Below, in pieces: positions 52,293 to 60,393 of a DNA stretch of 64,000 bases. The position numbers and the translations under genes are program-made. Under the pieces are notes generated by a model that was not told where the DNA came from, searched no databases, and worked only from the letters and a program-made list of their open reading frames with translations. The DNA is from Ignavibacteria bacterium (GTDB lineage: Bacteria > Bacteroidota > Ignavibacteria > Tepidaquicellales > Tepidaquicellaceae), in assembly GCA_016929695.1 (NCBI GenBank), contig JAFGII010000112.1:17332-81331 (forward strand), given 5' to 3'. Each line of letters starts with the position of its first letter. Position 1 is the first letter of the stretch.

Positions 52293-54524
52293 TTAACTAT
52301 TTGAAACCCTCATTTTTGCATATTTAAGAATAATCATTTTAACTCCGAAATCATCAAAATAAATTTCGGCTTTTTTGTCCGTGCCTCTTCCGACGGTTGA
52401 CAAAACCCTTCCCCTGCCGAAATTATTATGAAATACTTCGACTCCTTTTTTGATATCAGTAAATTTATCATCCGAATTATCATAATATACTATTCTCGGC
52501 GGATTTTTTTTCGAAGTTTTATTCCCGGTCCTGCCGCTGAATAATTTAACATTCGGATAACTACCAGTATTGACTGCTTTATTTATAGAAAATTTTTCGA
52601 ATATAACATTTTCTTTAAGTATATCACCCGAAATTTCTTTTACAAACCGTGACTTTATCTGATACGTCAACTGTCCGTATCTGTAACGCCGATTTGAAAA
52701 TGTAATATATAACTTGACCTTTGCCCGGGTTACGGCAACATAAAAAAGCCTTCTCTCCTCTTCCATATCTTCTTCCTCGTTAAGGGCTGAAGTAACGGGA
52801 AACAAGTTTTCCTCTAGTCCGGTTATGAATATAACAGGATATTCCAGACCTTTTGCCGAATGTACCGTCATCAGAGTAACAGCATTTTTTTTGTCATCCA
52901 TATCATCGGTATCCGAAACAAGAGCAACTTTTTCGAGGAAACCTTCCAGCGTGGGACTTTCTTCGGAATCCGAATACTGCGCAACAGCTGAGATAAATTC
53001 TTCAATATTGCTGATTCTTTCATACGCTTCCGGAGTATTCTCGAACCTGAGGTTGACCAGAATTTTCATTTCATCAATAACCCCCTTAACATATTCAACA
53101 AGGTCTATAGCTTTTTTTATGCTTCTGTATTTGCTGATGAATTCCAGCAGTTTTATAATTGAATTTTTCGCCGAACCTCTGATTCTCTCCAGATAAAATT
53201 CATCCGAAATAATATTATAAAGACTTGTTTTATTATCATTTGCAATTTTCACAAGTTTATCGACAGAAACTTTTCCTATTCCTTCCCTCAGATACAAGGC
53301 ACGGAGTAGGGACGATTCATCTGATGGATTTACTATTACTTTCAGGTGACATAAGATATCTTTTATTTCTTTTCGCTGGTAAAATCTGATACCGCCCACA
53401 ATAATATACCTCATCCCGGAATTCCGTAAAGCTTCTTCTAGTGTACGTGACTGGGCATTTGTCCTGTATAAAACCGCTACTTCACTCAATTTTAATTTAC
53501 GTGTTCTGACTTCATCCTTAATCTGCCTGGCAACCAGCTGAGCCTCGTCTTTGTCGGATAAAGTTTCAACCAGAGAAATACTTTCACCGCCCGTATTTAA
53601 CGTCCACAGATTTTTTTTTATTTGTATTTTATTCTTTTTGATTATGTCATCTGCGAGGGCAAGTATTTTTCCGCTTGACCTGTAATTCTGTTCAAGACGA
53701 TACATTTTGTGTTCCGGAAAATCTTCCTGAAAACTGAAGATATTCTGTATCTCTGCTCCGCGCCATTTGTAAATTGACTGCGCATCATCTCCGACAACCG
53801 TAATGTTTCTTAATTTCCCGGACAGGTCTTTTAATACTATATATTGTGCAATGTTAGTATCCTGATATTCGTCCACGAGAATAAACTTAAACCTGTTCTG
53901 ATATTTTTTCAGAATATCGGGATATCTGTTAAACAGTAAAATCGGATTCAGCAGCAAATCATCGAAATCCATTGCGTTGCTTTTCAGTAGTTCCTTCTGA
54001 TATTCGGTATATATTTTACTGATTTTTTTTTCAACCGGAAATTTTGCCATTGAGGCAAATTCACCGGGAAGAACGAATTTATTTTTTAAGTTGCTTATAG
54101 TGTTATATATTGATGAAGGAGCACTATTATCTCTTGATGTTTCATCATGATTCATAATTCTTTTTATAACAGTAACAGAGTCATCGTTATCGTAAATCGA
54201 GAATTCCCTTGTATATCCGATTTTTTCCGCTTCAATTCTTAAAATTCTTGCAAATATCGAATGGAACGTACCCATCCATATTTTATCAGCCTGACTGCCG
54301 GTTAAATTTATAACTCTCTCTTTTATTTCACCTGCTGCTTTATTCGTAAATGTTAAGGCTAATATTTCATAAGGATTAATCCCGGAATCTACCAAGTAAG
54401 CTATTTTGTATGTTAAAACACGTGTCTTTCCGCTTCCTGCTCCCGCTATTACCATACTTGGTCCTTCAATCTGCTGTATTGCTTCACGCTGCTCCGGATT
54501 CAGTTGTTTCAAATCAAGTGCCAT
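52293..54524 (-). CDS. pcrA: UvrD/PcrA-family 3'-5' DNA helicase
   Basis: A superfamily 1 helicase of 743 residues, acting in repair and replication-fork clearance. All motifs are present: Q motif LNPEQREAI, I AGAGSGKTRVLTYK, II VDEYQDTN, III GDDAQSIYKWRGA, IV-V YRTNAQSR and TVHSAKGLEYPVIFITG, VI RRLFYVAVTRAK. The C-terminal Tudor-like KGVEVFHNNFGRGRVLS and FDDFGVKMIILKYAKM end is typical of PcrA. The start is ATG 54524 (MALDLKQLNP); ATG 54569 is also in frame. Confidence 0.93.
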   Translation of the reverse strand: MALDLKQLNPEQREAIQQIEGPSMVIAGAGSGKTRVLTYKIAYLVDSGINPYEILALTFTNKAAGEIKERVINLTGSQADKIWMGTFHSIFARILRIEAEKIGYTREFSIYDNDDSVTVIKRIMNHDETSRDNSAPSSIYNTISNLKNKFVLPGEFASMAKFPVEKKISKIYTEYQKELLKSNAMDFDDLLLNPILLFNRYPDILKKYQNRFKFILVDEYQDTNIAQYIVLKDLSGKLRNITVVGDDAQSIYKWRGAEIQNIFSFQEDFPEHKMYRLEQNYRSSGKILALADDIIKKNKIQIKKNLWTLNTGGESISLVETLSDKDEAQLVARQIKDEVRTRKLKLSEVAVLYRTNAQSRTLEEALRNSGMRYIIVGGIRFYQRKEIKDILCHLKVIVNPSDESSLLRALYLREGIGKVSVDKLVKIANDNKTSLYNIISDEFYLERIRGSAKNSIIKLLEFISKYRSIKKAIDLVEYVKGVIDEMKILVNLRFENTPEAYERISNIEEFISAVAQYSDSEESPTLEGFLEKVALVSDTDDMDDKKNAVTLMTVHSAKGLEYPVIFITGLEENLFPVTSALNEEEDMEEERRLFYVAVTRAKVKLYITFSNRRYRYGQLTYQIKSRFVKEISGDILKENVIFEKFSINKAVNTGSYPNVKLFSGRTGNKTSKKNPPRIVYYDNSDDKFTDIKKGVEVFHNNFGRGRVLSTVGRGTDKKAEIYFDDFGVKMIILKYAKMRVSNS

Positions 54525-54843
54525 CTGTAATATTGATTTTTGCTCTGTAAAACCGTATAAGATAACCATTTTAAAACACAGATTAAATTGTAAATCATCT
54601 CTCGGTATTACTCCTGCCTGTTATATACTCTAATTTCGTTATGAAAAAACGTCAAATCTATCCCAATAACTTCCGATACGAAATTCCCCTGCTTCTTAAC
54701 AAGAGAAAAATTCTCTGCATCTGTAACAAGTACACAGATTTTTCCCTCCACACATCTTCACATTCCTCCGTTTACTCATCCACCCGTTTACTCATCCACA
54801 TAATAGCACTGTATAAATCGCCTGAAATTAATATTTTTAACGT
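54525..54843. other. Divergent intergenic region with a 16-bp-period direct repeat
   Basis: The 319-base spacer between pcrA and rlmN. CGTTTACTCATCCAC occurs twice, at 54769-54783 and 54785-54799. The remainder is unremarkable and carries no convincing ORF. Both flanking promoters must be here. Confidence 0.6.
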
Positions 54844-55932
54844 ATGAAAAGAGATGTTTTATCATTAACTCTCGAAGAATTAATACCGTATTTTAAAAAC
54901 TGCGGCATTCTTTCATACCGAGCGACTCAGTTATTTGAATTCCTTCATAAAAAATTGATTTCGGATTTCCTTAATGTAACAGTTCTGCCGCTCGAAATAA
55001 GAAAAGAACTCAACAACGAATTTGTTATATCACGGCTTAAAATTTCAAAAATTTCGGAATCAAATATTTCCGAAACAAAAAAATATTTATTCGGAACGCA
55101 CAATAAAGATGCGGCAATTGAAAGCGTATTTATGAAAGAGAAAGGACGCGTTACCTACTGCATCTCCTCTCAATCCGGATGTAATGCGGGCTGCGTGTTT
55201 TGTGCCACAGGTTATCTCGGATTAATAAAAAATCTGACGGCAGGAGAGATTGTTTCACAGATTTATGAAATCATCCGTGACACAAAAACTCCCCCGACTA
55301 ATATTGTATTTATGGGAATGGGAGAACCTTTTTTAAATTATGAGAATGTATTAAAAGCATTAAGAATTCTTACATCGGATTACGGCTTGAAAATTCCAGC
55401 AAAGCGGATAACCGTCTCCACTATCGGAATTAAACATCGAATCATTAATTTTGCGGATGACATAACCGCTCCGGCAAATAAAATACTGAAAAATATAAAA
55501 CTCGCCGTTTCACTGCATTCAACTAAAGATATTCTCAGGAGAGAATTAATCCCGATTTCAGCAAAACATAATTTAAAATCACTGTATAAAGACCTTATCT
55601 ATTATTACAGAAAAACAGGAAATAAAATAACATACGAGTATATATTTTTTGACGGATTAAACAACAAAAAAGATGATATAAAAAACCTCGTAAAGTTGTC
55701 AGGAATGTTACCTTGCAATATAAATGTCATACCGTATCATCCTGTACAAAATATCAGAAAAACAGGCAGTAAAATTGATGAATTTATGATAGTCAGAAAT
55801 AATTCACTTTTAAAAAATAATTTAAATGATTTTATTATTGAATTAAGAAAGAATAAAGTAACCGTAAATATACGTTCAAGCAGCGGTTTAGACATAAACG
55901 CAGCGTGCGGACAGTTAGCGGCAAATTATTAA
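54844..55932 (+). CDS. rlmN: Dual-specificity 23S rRNA/tRNA adenine-C2 methyltransferase RlmN
   Basis: Radical-SAM enzyme of 362 residues that methylates A2503 of 23S rRNA and A37 of some tRNAs. The cluster motif CxxxCxxC is CNAGCVFC (Cys113, 117, 120), FMGMGEPFLNYENV is the GGE-type SAM contact, and DINAACGQL holds the C-terminal catalytic Cys355. AVSLHS and NVIPYHPV are also conserved. Length is standard. It is followed after 14 bases by adk. Confidence 0.95.
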   Translation: MKRDVLSLTLEELIPYFKNCGILSYRATQLFEFLHKKLISDFLNVTVLPLEIRKELNNEFVISRLKISKISESNISETKKYLFGTHNKDAAIESVFMKEKGRVTYCISSQSGCNAGCVFCATGYLGLIKNLTAGEIVSQIYEIIRDTKTPPTNIVFMGMGEPFLNYENVLKALRILTSDYGLKIPAKRITVSTIGIKHRIINFADDITAPANKILKNIKLAVSLHSTKDILRRELIPISAKHNLKSLYKDLIYYYRKTGNKITYEYIFFDGLNNKKDDIKNLVKLSGMLPCNINVIPYHPVQNIRKTGSKIDEFMIVRNNSLLKNNLNDFIIELRKNKVTVNIRSSSGLDINAACGQLAANY

Positions 55933-55946
55933 CAAACATACGGAAT

Positions 55947-56495
55947 ATGTATAAACTCATTATTTTTGGTCCACCGGGAGTAGGGAAAGGGACACAGGCT
56001 GCACAAATAGCGTCCAAACTCGGTCTCTTTCATCTGTCAACAGGAGAATATTTAAGAAAAGCGGTAGAAGAGAAAACCGAACTGGGAATAAAGGCAAAAG
56101 AAATTATTGACAGAGGAGAACTCGTCCCGGATGAAATTATGATAGGAATAGTGAAAGATGCACTTGAAAAAAACATAACACCGGAAGGATTTATACTCGA
56201 CGGTTTCCCCCGGACAATAAAACAGGCAGAGGAACTGGAAAAAATATTTGAGGAAATAGGGCATAAAGATATTACCATTTTATCGTTAAATGCAGATGCA
56301 GAAGAGATTTTCAGGAGACTGCTTAAACGCGGCAGAAGCGACGATTCAGAAGAAACCATAAAAAACCGTCTTGAGGTTTATGAAAAAACGACGGCACCCG
56401 TATTATCATTTTATGACGGAAAACATAATATTATCAATATAAACGGATTAGGCGGGATAGAAGAGATATATAAAAGAATTATATTAAGTTTATGA
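55947..56495 (+). CDS. adk: Adenylate kinase, short-LID form
   Basis: A 182-residue kinase interconverting ATP+AMP and 2 ADP. The P-loop is GPPGVGKGT at residues 8-16, LSTGEYLR the AMP-binding helix, and DGFPRTIKQAEEL the DGFPR motif. The LID (LLKRGRSDDSEETIKNRL) is short and lacks zinc cysteines. The start is ATG 55947 (MYKLIIFGPPG); an ATG at 55905 would overlap rlmN and add 14 non-family residues. Confidence 0.95.
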   Translation: MYKLIIFGPPGVGKGTQAAQIASKLGLFHLSTGEYLRKAVEEKTELGIKAKEIIDRGELVPDEIMIGIVKDALEKNITPEGFILDGFPRTIKQAEELEKIFEEIGHKDITILSLNADAEEIFRRLLKRGRSDDSEETIKNRLEVYEKTTAPVLSFYDGKHNIININGLGGIEEIYKRIILSL

Positions 56496-56606
56496 TAACA
56501 TTAAAATAGTATTGACTTTTTTTAATATTTCTATATAAACTGAATAATTTATTTTTATTGCTATTTAGGAAATAAAATCATATTTTTACTAATTAAATCA
56601 GAAGTT

Positions 56607-56960
56607 ATGGCAGCAAAAGTTAAAATTCAGGAACTAAAAGAACTTGGCATAATTATATTAGAGCCAAAAGGAAATTTCGTCGGCGGGGACGAAACAGATG
56701 AATTAAAAAATACAATAAAAAAATTCTCGGATGAAGACAACAAGAAAATGGTAATTGACCTCGGGAATGTATTGTATTTAAACAGCACAGCATTAGGTGT
56801 CCTCATTGCAGCACACGCAAATTATACAAAAAGAGAAGGCAAGATTGTACTCTGCCAGCTCAACAAAAACCTTGAAAATTTATTTGTTATAACAAAATTA
56901 TCGCTTATTTTCGATGCATATTCAAATCAGGATGAAGCGATTAGGAGTTTTTCATCATAA
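56607..56960 (+). CDS. STAS-domain protein (anti-sigma-factor-antagonist-like)
   Basis: A 117-residue single STAS domain. VIDLGNVLYLNSTALGVLI holds the Ser60-Thr61 at the place where SpoIIAA-type antagonists are phosphorylated, and ILEPKGNFVGGDETDELK is the N-terminal part. In SpoIIAA-type systems such a protein releases an anti-sigma kinase; no kinase, phosphatase or sigma factor is nearby, so its partner is unknown. It lies 60 bases upstream of the ExbB-ExbD genes and may be on the same transcript. Confidence 0.88.
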   Translation: MAAKVKIQELKELGIIILEPKGNFVGGDETDELKNTIKKFSDEDNKKMVIDLGNVLYLNSTALGVLIAAHANYTKREGKIVLCQLNKNLENLFVITKLSLIFDAYSNQDEAIRSFSS

Positions 56961-57020
56961 AATTTTTTAATTCAAAATTTATTAACTAAAAATTAAATGT
57001 AATCGGAGGTTAAATCCAAA

Positions 57021-57800
57021 ATGAAAAAATCTGGTCTATTCTCAGCAATTTTGATAATCGTCGCATTGATTGTAGCAGCTTTGATTTTCTACTTCTGGTT
57101 CGGAAATCCCGCAAACTTCAAGGATCCCGAAACTATGAATACACCTGCTAATCTTTTAGGCGCTGCGAGAAAAGGTGGAGAAATCTTAATATTCTTAATT
57201 GCGGTAAGTATTATAGTTATTACTTACACAATCGAAAGAGCTCTATCTCTTTCAAAGGCAAAAGGCAAGGGCGCTATTGAACCTTTCCTTAAAAATATTC
57301 AGACAACATTGAGAGACGGAAACGTCGAGGAGGCAATTGCTCTCTGTGATAAACAGAAAGGTTCAATTGCAAATATTTTAAGACAGGGACTTGAAAGATA
57401 TCAAATCCTTGCAGGTGAAAAAGATATGAGTTCCGATGAAAAATTACTGGAAGTACGAAATGCAATAGATGAAGCAATGGGTCTCGAACTGCCGCTGTTA
57501 AATAAAAATCTCGCTGCTCTTGCAACCCTGGCATCAGTTTCAGTGTTAATCGGTCTTCTCGGTACTGTGGTCGGTATGATTAAAGCATTCCAGGCACTTG
57601 CAACAGCAGGTACGCCGAATGCGGCAGAACTTTCAGCCGGTATTTCAGAAGCACTTTTTAATACTGCGTTCGGTCTGTTCGGTGCTATTATTGCCACTAT
57701 CTCATACAATTTCTTCCTGACGAAAGTTGGTAATATTACTTATATGATTGATGAAGCAACTTATAACATTCTCGCAATCATTGCACTTAAGCATAAATAA
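57021..57800 (+). CDS. MotA/TolQ/ExbB-family proton-channel protein
   Basis: A 259-residue inner-membrane protein with helices at about residues 7-27, 52-72, 160-185 and 205-235. The C-terminal GLLGTVVGMIKAFQALA and AELSAGISEALFNTAFGLFGAI blocks are the ExbB/TolQ pore signature. With the two ExbD proteins downstream it forms a proton-driven motor that energises outer-membrane transport or envelope constriction; TonB/TolR partners outside the window decide which. GGAGGT at 57005-57010 is a strong Shine-Dalgarno sequence. Confidence 0.9.
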   Translation: MKKSGLFSAILIIVALIVAALIFYFWFGNPANFKDPETMNTPANLLGAARKGGEILIFLIAVSIIVITYTIERALSLSKAKGKGAIEPFLKNIQTTLRDGNVEEAIALCDKQKGSIANILRQGLERYQILAGEKDMSSDEKLLEVRNAIDEAMGLELPLLNKNLAALATLASVSVLIGLLGTVVGMIKAFQALATAGTPNAAELSAGISEALFNTAFGLFGAIIATISYNFFLTKVGNITYMIDEATYNILAIIALKHK

Positions 57801-57827
57801 TTTTCTTAATCAATTAATTTATAAAAG

Positions 57828-58418
57828 ATGAAGAAAAAACGTGATATAAAGAAATCCAATATCAGAATAGATATGACACCTTTGGTTGACGTAATTATGC
57901 TTCTTTTAACATTTTTTATGTTAACAGCGACTTTTAAAGCTGCAGAATCCGAAGCAGTAGAAGTTTCCATTCCGCAAACACTTTACACAGATACCAACAA
58001 AGTTCCTGAAAGAGATGTAATGACTGTATCCGTTACCGCAAAAGGTGATATTTTCCTTGATGTTGACAACTACAATATCAGAAGGGAAGTATTCGGAGAT
58101 GCATTCGGAATCGGCTTATATCACCCTGATTCAACGACGGCAAGTGAAGTGGAGGAAACGGGAAAAGTCGGAGATAAAGATGTGAAAAGGACATTCATTA
58201 AACTGAACAAGCAGCAGTTTGAAGATAAAATCAGAGAACTGAAACAAGGATTAAGGAAAGTCTATGATAACCCCAAAGCGGAATTCAAAGTGATATTAAA
58301 AGGCGATAAAGATGCGGATTACGGTGCTATTGAAGATTTAATTGCATCCTTTAACGAAACTAACACTAAAGTGTTTTCTTTAGTTACGACTATCAAGCAC
58401 CAAAAGAAAGAAGAATAA
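57828..58418 (+). CDS. ExbD/TolR-family biopolymer transport protein, first copy
   Basis: A 196-residue bitopic protein. RIDMTPLVDVIMLLLTFFML (about 13-32) is the single membrane helix with the proton-carrying Asp21. The periplasmic domain (about 45-196) is longer than usual and includes an acidic insertion around residues 98-135 (TTASEVEETGKVGDKDVKRT region). It works with the ExbB-like protein 27 bases upstream. Confidence 0.88.
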   Translation: MKKKRDIKKSNIRIDMTPLVDVIMLLLTFFMLTATFKAAESEAVEVSIPQTLYTDTNKVPERDVMTVSVTAKGDIFLDVDNYNIRREVFGDAFGIGLYHPDSTTASEVEETGKVGDKDVKRTFIKLNKQQFEDKIRELKQGLRKVYDNPKAEFKVILKGDKDADYGAIEDLIASFNETNTKVFSLVTTIKHQKKEE

Positions 58419-58454
58419 AAAAATTTTAAAATTTTTAAATAAGGAGTCAAAATT

Positions 58455-58985
58455 ATGGCAGGTGGCGGCGTAGATGCCCCGGATACCGGGCAAGAACGAG
58501 GAAAAAAAGGTTATAAGAAACCCCCGGTCAGGTCAGTACACATTGATATGACCCCTATGGTGGATGTCATCATGCTGTTGCTCACATTCTTTATGCTGAC
58601 AACTACACTCTCGGCTCCGCAGCTGATGAATATTAATCTGCCTAAAGGTGATGTAACAAAAGATAAAGTCAAACTATCGGCAGATAATATAATGTTTCTG
58701 AGAGTTTCCGACAAAGGAAATCTTTATCTGTCCAACGGTAAGGCGGACGGTACAGAGACAACTCCTGCACTTATCAATATGAATGAACTTGCACTTAGAA
58801 TAGAAAACCAATATCAGGTTAATGAAAATACCGTATTACTTCTTAAATTCGACCGAAAAATGAAATACAGTAATATGGTGGATGTTTTTGACGAAATTAA
58901 CAGAGCAAAAATTGAAGACAGGAGATATGCTATTCAGAATATGGAGCAGGCGGATATTGATATTGTGACCGCAGCAGGAGGATAA
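58455..58985 (+). CDS. ExbD/TolR-family biopolymer transport protein, second copy
   Basis: A 176-residue paralogue. A glycine-rich and basic N-tail (1-27) precedes HIDMTPMVDVIMLLLTFFML with Asp37 in the helix, then a periplasmic domain of about 120 residues. Paired ExbD genes behind one ExbB are common in Bacteroidota. AAGGAG at 58440-58445 is a good ribosome-binding site. A strong terminator ends the unit at 59041. Confidence 0.88.
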   Translation: MAGGGVDAPDTGQERGKKGYKKPPVRSVHIDMTPMVDVIMLLLTFFMLTTTLSAPQLMNINLPKGDVTKDKVKLSADNIMFLRVSDKGNLYLSNGKADGTETTPALINMNELALRIENQYQVNENTVLLLKFDRKMKYSNMVDVFDEINRAKIEDRRYAIQNMEQADIDIVTAAGG

Positions 58986-59012
58986 CTATTTCTTTTCAGT
59001 TATTAATTATAA

Positions 59013-59041
59013 AGCGACCTCAGAAAGGTCGCTTTTTTTTT
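59013..59041 (+). terminator. Intrinsic terminator of the ExbB-ExbD-ExbD unit
   Basis: AGCGACCT (59013-59020) pairs perfectly with AGGTCGCT (59026-59033) around 5 bases, followed by eight T. It is 28 bases after the second exbD stop. Confidence 0.93.
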
Positions 59042-59116
59042 GCATAATATTAAATGTAATATATTATTAATTTACATATTTAATATAGAAAATTTTATAT
59101 TAATATTACAAATACA

Positions 59117-59911
59117 TTGAAAAAATTATTATATCTGATATTATTATTCTCGGTAACCGGAACGGCATTTTCATTTACCGCAGCCGAATCCGTGTCGGAT
59201 TCCACAGTAAAAATTACACAGTACGTTACTGATGAAACAGGAATATTAACATCACAGGAAATAAATCAGTTAAGACAGACTTTAAAAAACTTTGAGGATT
59301 CGACTTCCAATCAGATTGTCGTATATATAATTAAAAGTCTGAACGGAATGCCCATAGAAATGGTCTCATACGATATAGCCGAAAAAAACGGTATAGGGCA
59401 GAGAGGAAAAAACAACGGCGCACTGTTACTAATCGCAATGAACGACAGGAGAATGAGGATTGAAGTAGGATACGGACTTGAAGGAGCATTACCCGACGCA
59501 TTATGCGGAAGAATTATAAATGACGAAATTACTCCGTCATTTAAGAATGAAAATTACTATGAAGGAATAGTAAAGGGCGTTAATGCAATAATGTCAGCAA
59601 CAAAAGGAGAATATAAACCCGGAAAATCAGAAAAAGAACAGGGGATATGTATCGGACCCGGATTATTTATAACTCTTTTTATCGGTTTTATAATTATACT
59701 GATAGTTATAGAAATTCTCAAAGGAATATTCGGATTCGGTCGAGTATATTCAGGGTCAAAAGGAAGTAAAAGCAGCGGATGGAACAGCGGCGGCTGGTGG
59801 TGGGGAAGCGGAGGAAGCGGAGGAAGCGGAGGATTCGGAGGCGGTTCATCAGGCGGATTCTCGGGAGGTGGCGGCTCTTTCGGCGGAGGAGGCGCCAGCG
59901 GAGGTTGGTAA
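59117..59911 (+). CDS. TPM-domain protein with glycine-rich tail (YgcG-like)
   Basis: A 264-residue exported membrane protein. Residues 1-22 are a signal peptide, about 30-155 a TPM domain (YVTDETGILTSQEINQLRQ, NNGALLLIAMNDRRMRIEVG, YGLEGALPD), about 180-205 a membrane helix, and about 215-264 a Gly/Ser-rich tail typical of YgcG relatives. The domain is thought to act in envelope or photosystem repair in other lineages; its job here is unknown. The start is TTG at 59117. The gene leads a TPM-TPM-lptD set. Confidence 0.85.
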   Translation: MKKLLYLILLFSVTGTAFSFTAAESVSDSTVKITQYVTDETGILTSQEINQLRQTLKNFEDSTSNQIVVYIIKSLNGMPIEMVSYDIAEKNGIGQRGKNNGALLLIAMNDRRMRIEVGYGLEGALPDALCGRIINDEITPSFKNENYYEGIVKGVNAIMSATKGEYKPGKSEKEQGICIGPGLFITLFIGFIIILIVIEILKGIFGFGRVYSGSKGSKSSGWNSGGWWWGSGGSGGSGGFGGGSSGGFSGGGGSFGGGGASGGW

Positions 59912-59930
59912 ATTTTAAATTTATTTTACT

Positions 59931-60389
59931 ATGCTGATAAATTACATAAAAAAGTATCTCTCTAATGATGACCTGAATCAGCTTCAGTCGGTTATTACTG
60001 AAACTGAAAGGGAAACTTCAGGTGAAATCAGGTTGTGCTTCAGACTCAAAAGAAATATCCGCGAAAGAAAAATGTCAACAAGGGATATCGCAATTGCGGA
60101 TTTCTTTGAACTCGAAATGGATAAAACCAGAGACGGAACAGGCGTCCTGGTATATATATTTTTCAAAGAAAGACTTTTTGAGATTGTTGCAGACAAAAAT
60201 ATTTACGAAAAGATTGAAAAATCAAAGTTCGATTTCATGGTTCAGACTATGATTCTGAATTTTAAAAATAAAAACTACATCGCCGGTATTGCACACTGCA
60301 TCAGGGAAATCGGAGATGTGATGAAAAAAGAATTTCCCCGTAAACCCGACGACCTAAATGAATTACCTGACGATATAGTTATTAAATAA
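59931..60389 (+). CDS. Second TPM-domain protein, soluble
   Basis: A 152-residue protein containing a TPM domain but no signal peptide or membrane helix. LSNDDLNQLQSVITETERET opens it, followed by GEIRLCFRLKRNIRER, DGTGVLVYIFFKERLFEIVA and MILNFKNKNYIAGI. It is 19 bases after the first TPM gene and 4 bases before lptD. Pairs of TPM genes, one anchored and one soluble, recur in this group of bacteria; a shared complex is plausible but not shown. Confidence 0.82.
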   Translation: MLINYIKKYLSNDDLNQLQSVITETERETSGEIRLCFRLKRNIRERKMSTRDIAIADFFELEMDKTRDGTGVLVYIFFKERLFEIVADKNIYEKIEKSKFDFMVQTMILNFKNKNYIAGIAHCIREIGDVMKKEFPRKPDDLNELPDDIVIK

Positions 60390-60393
60390 TTAT

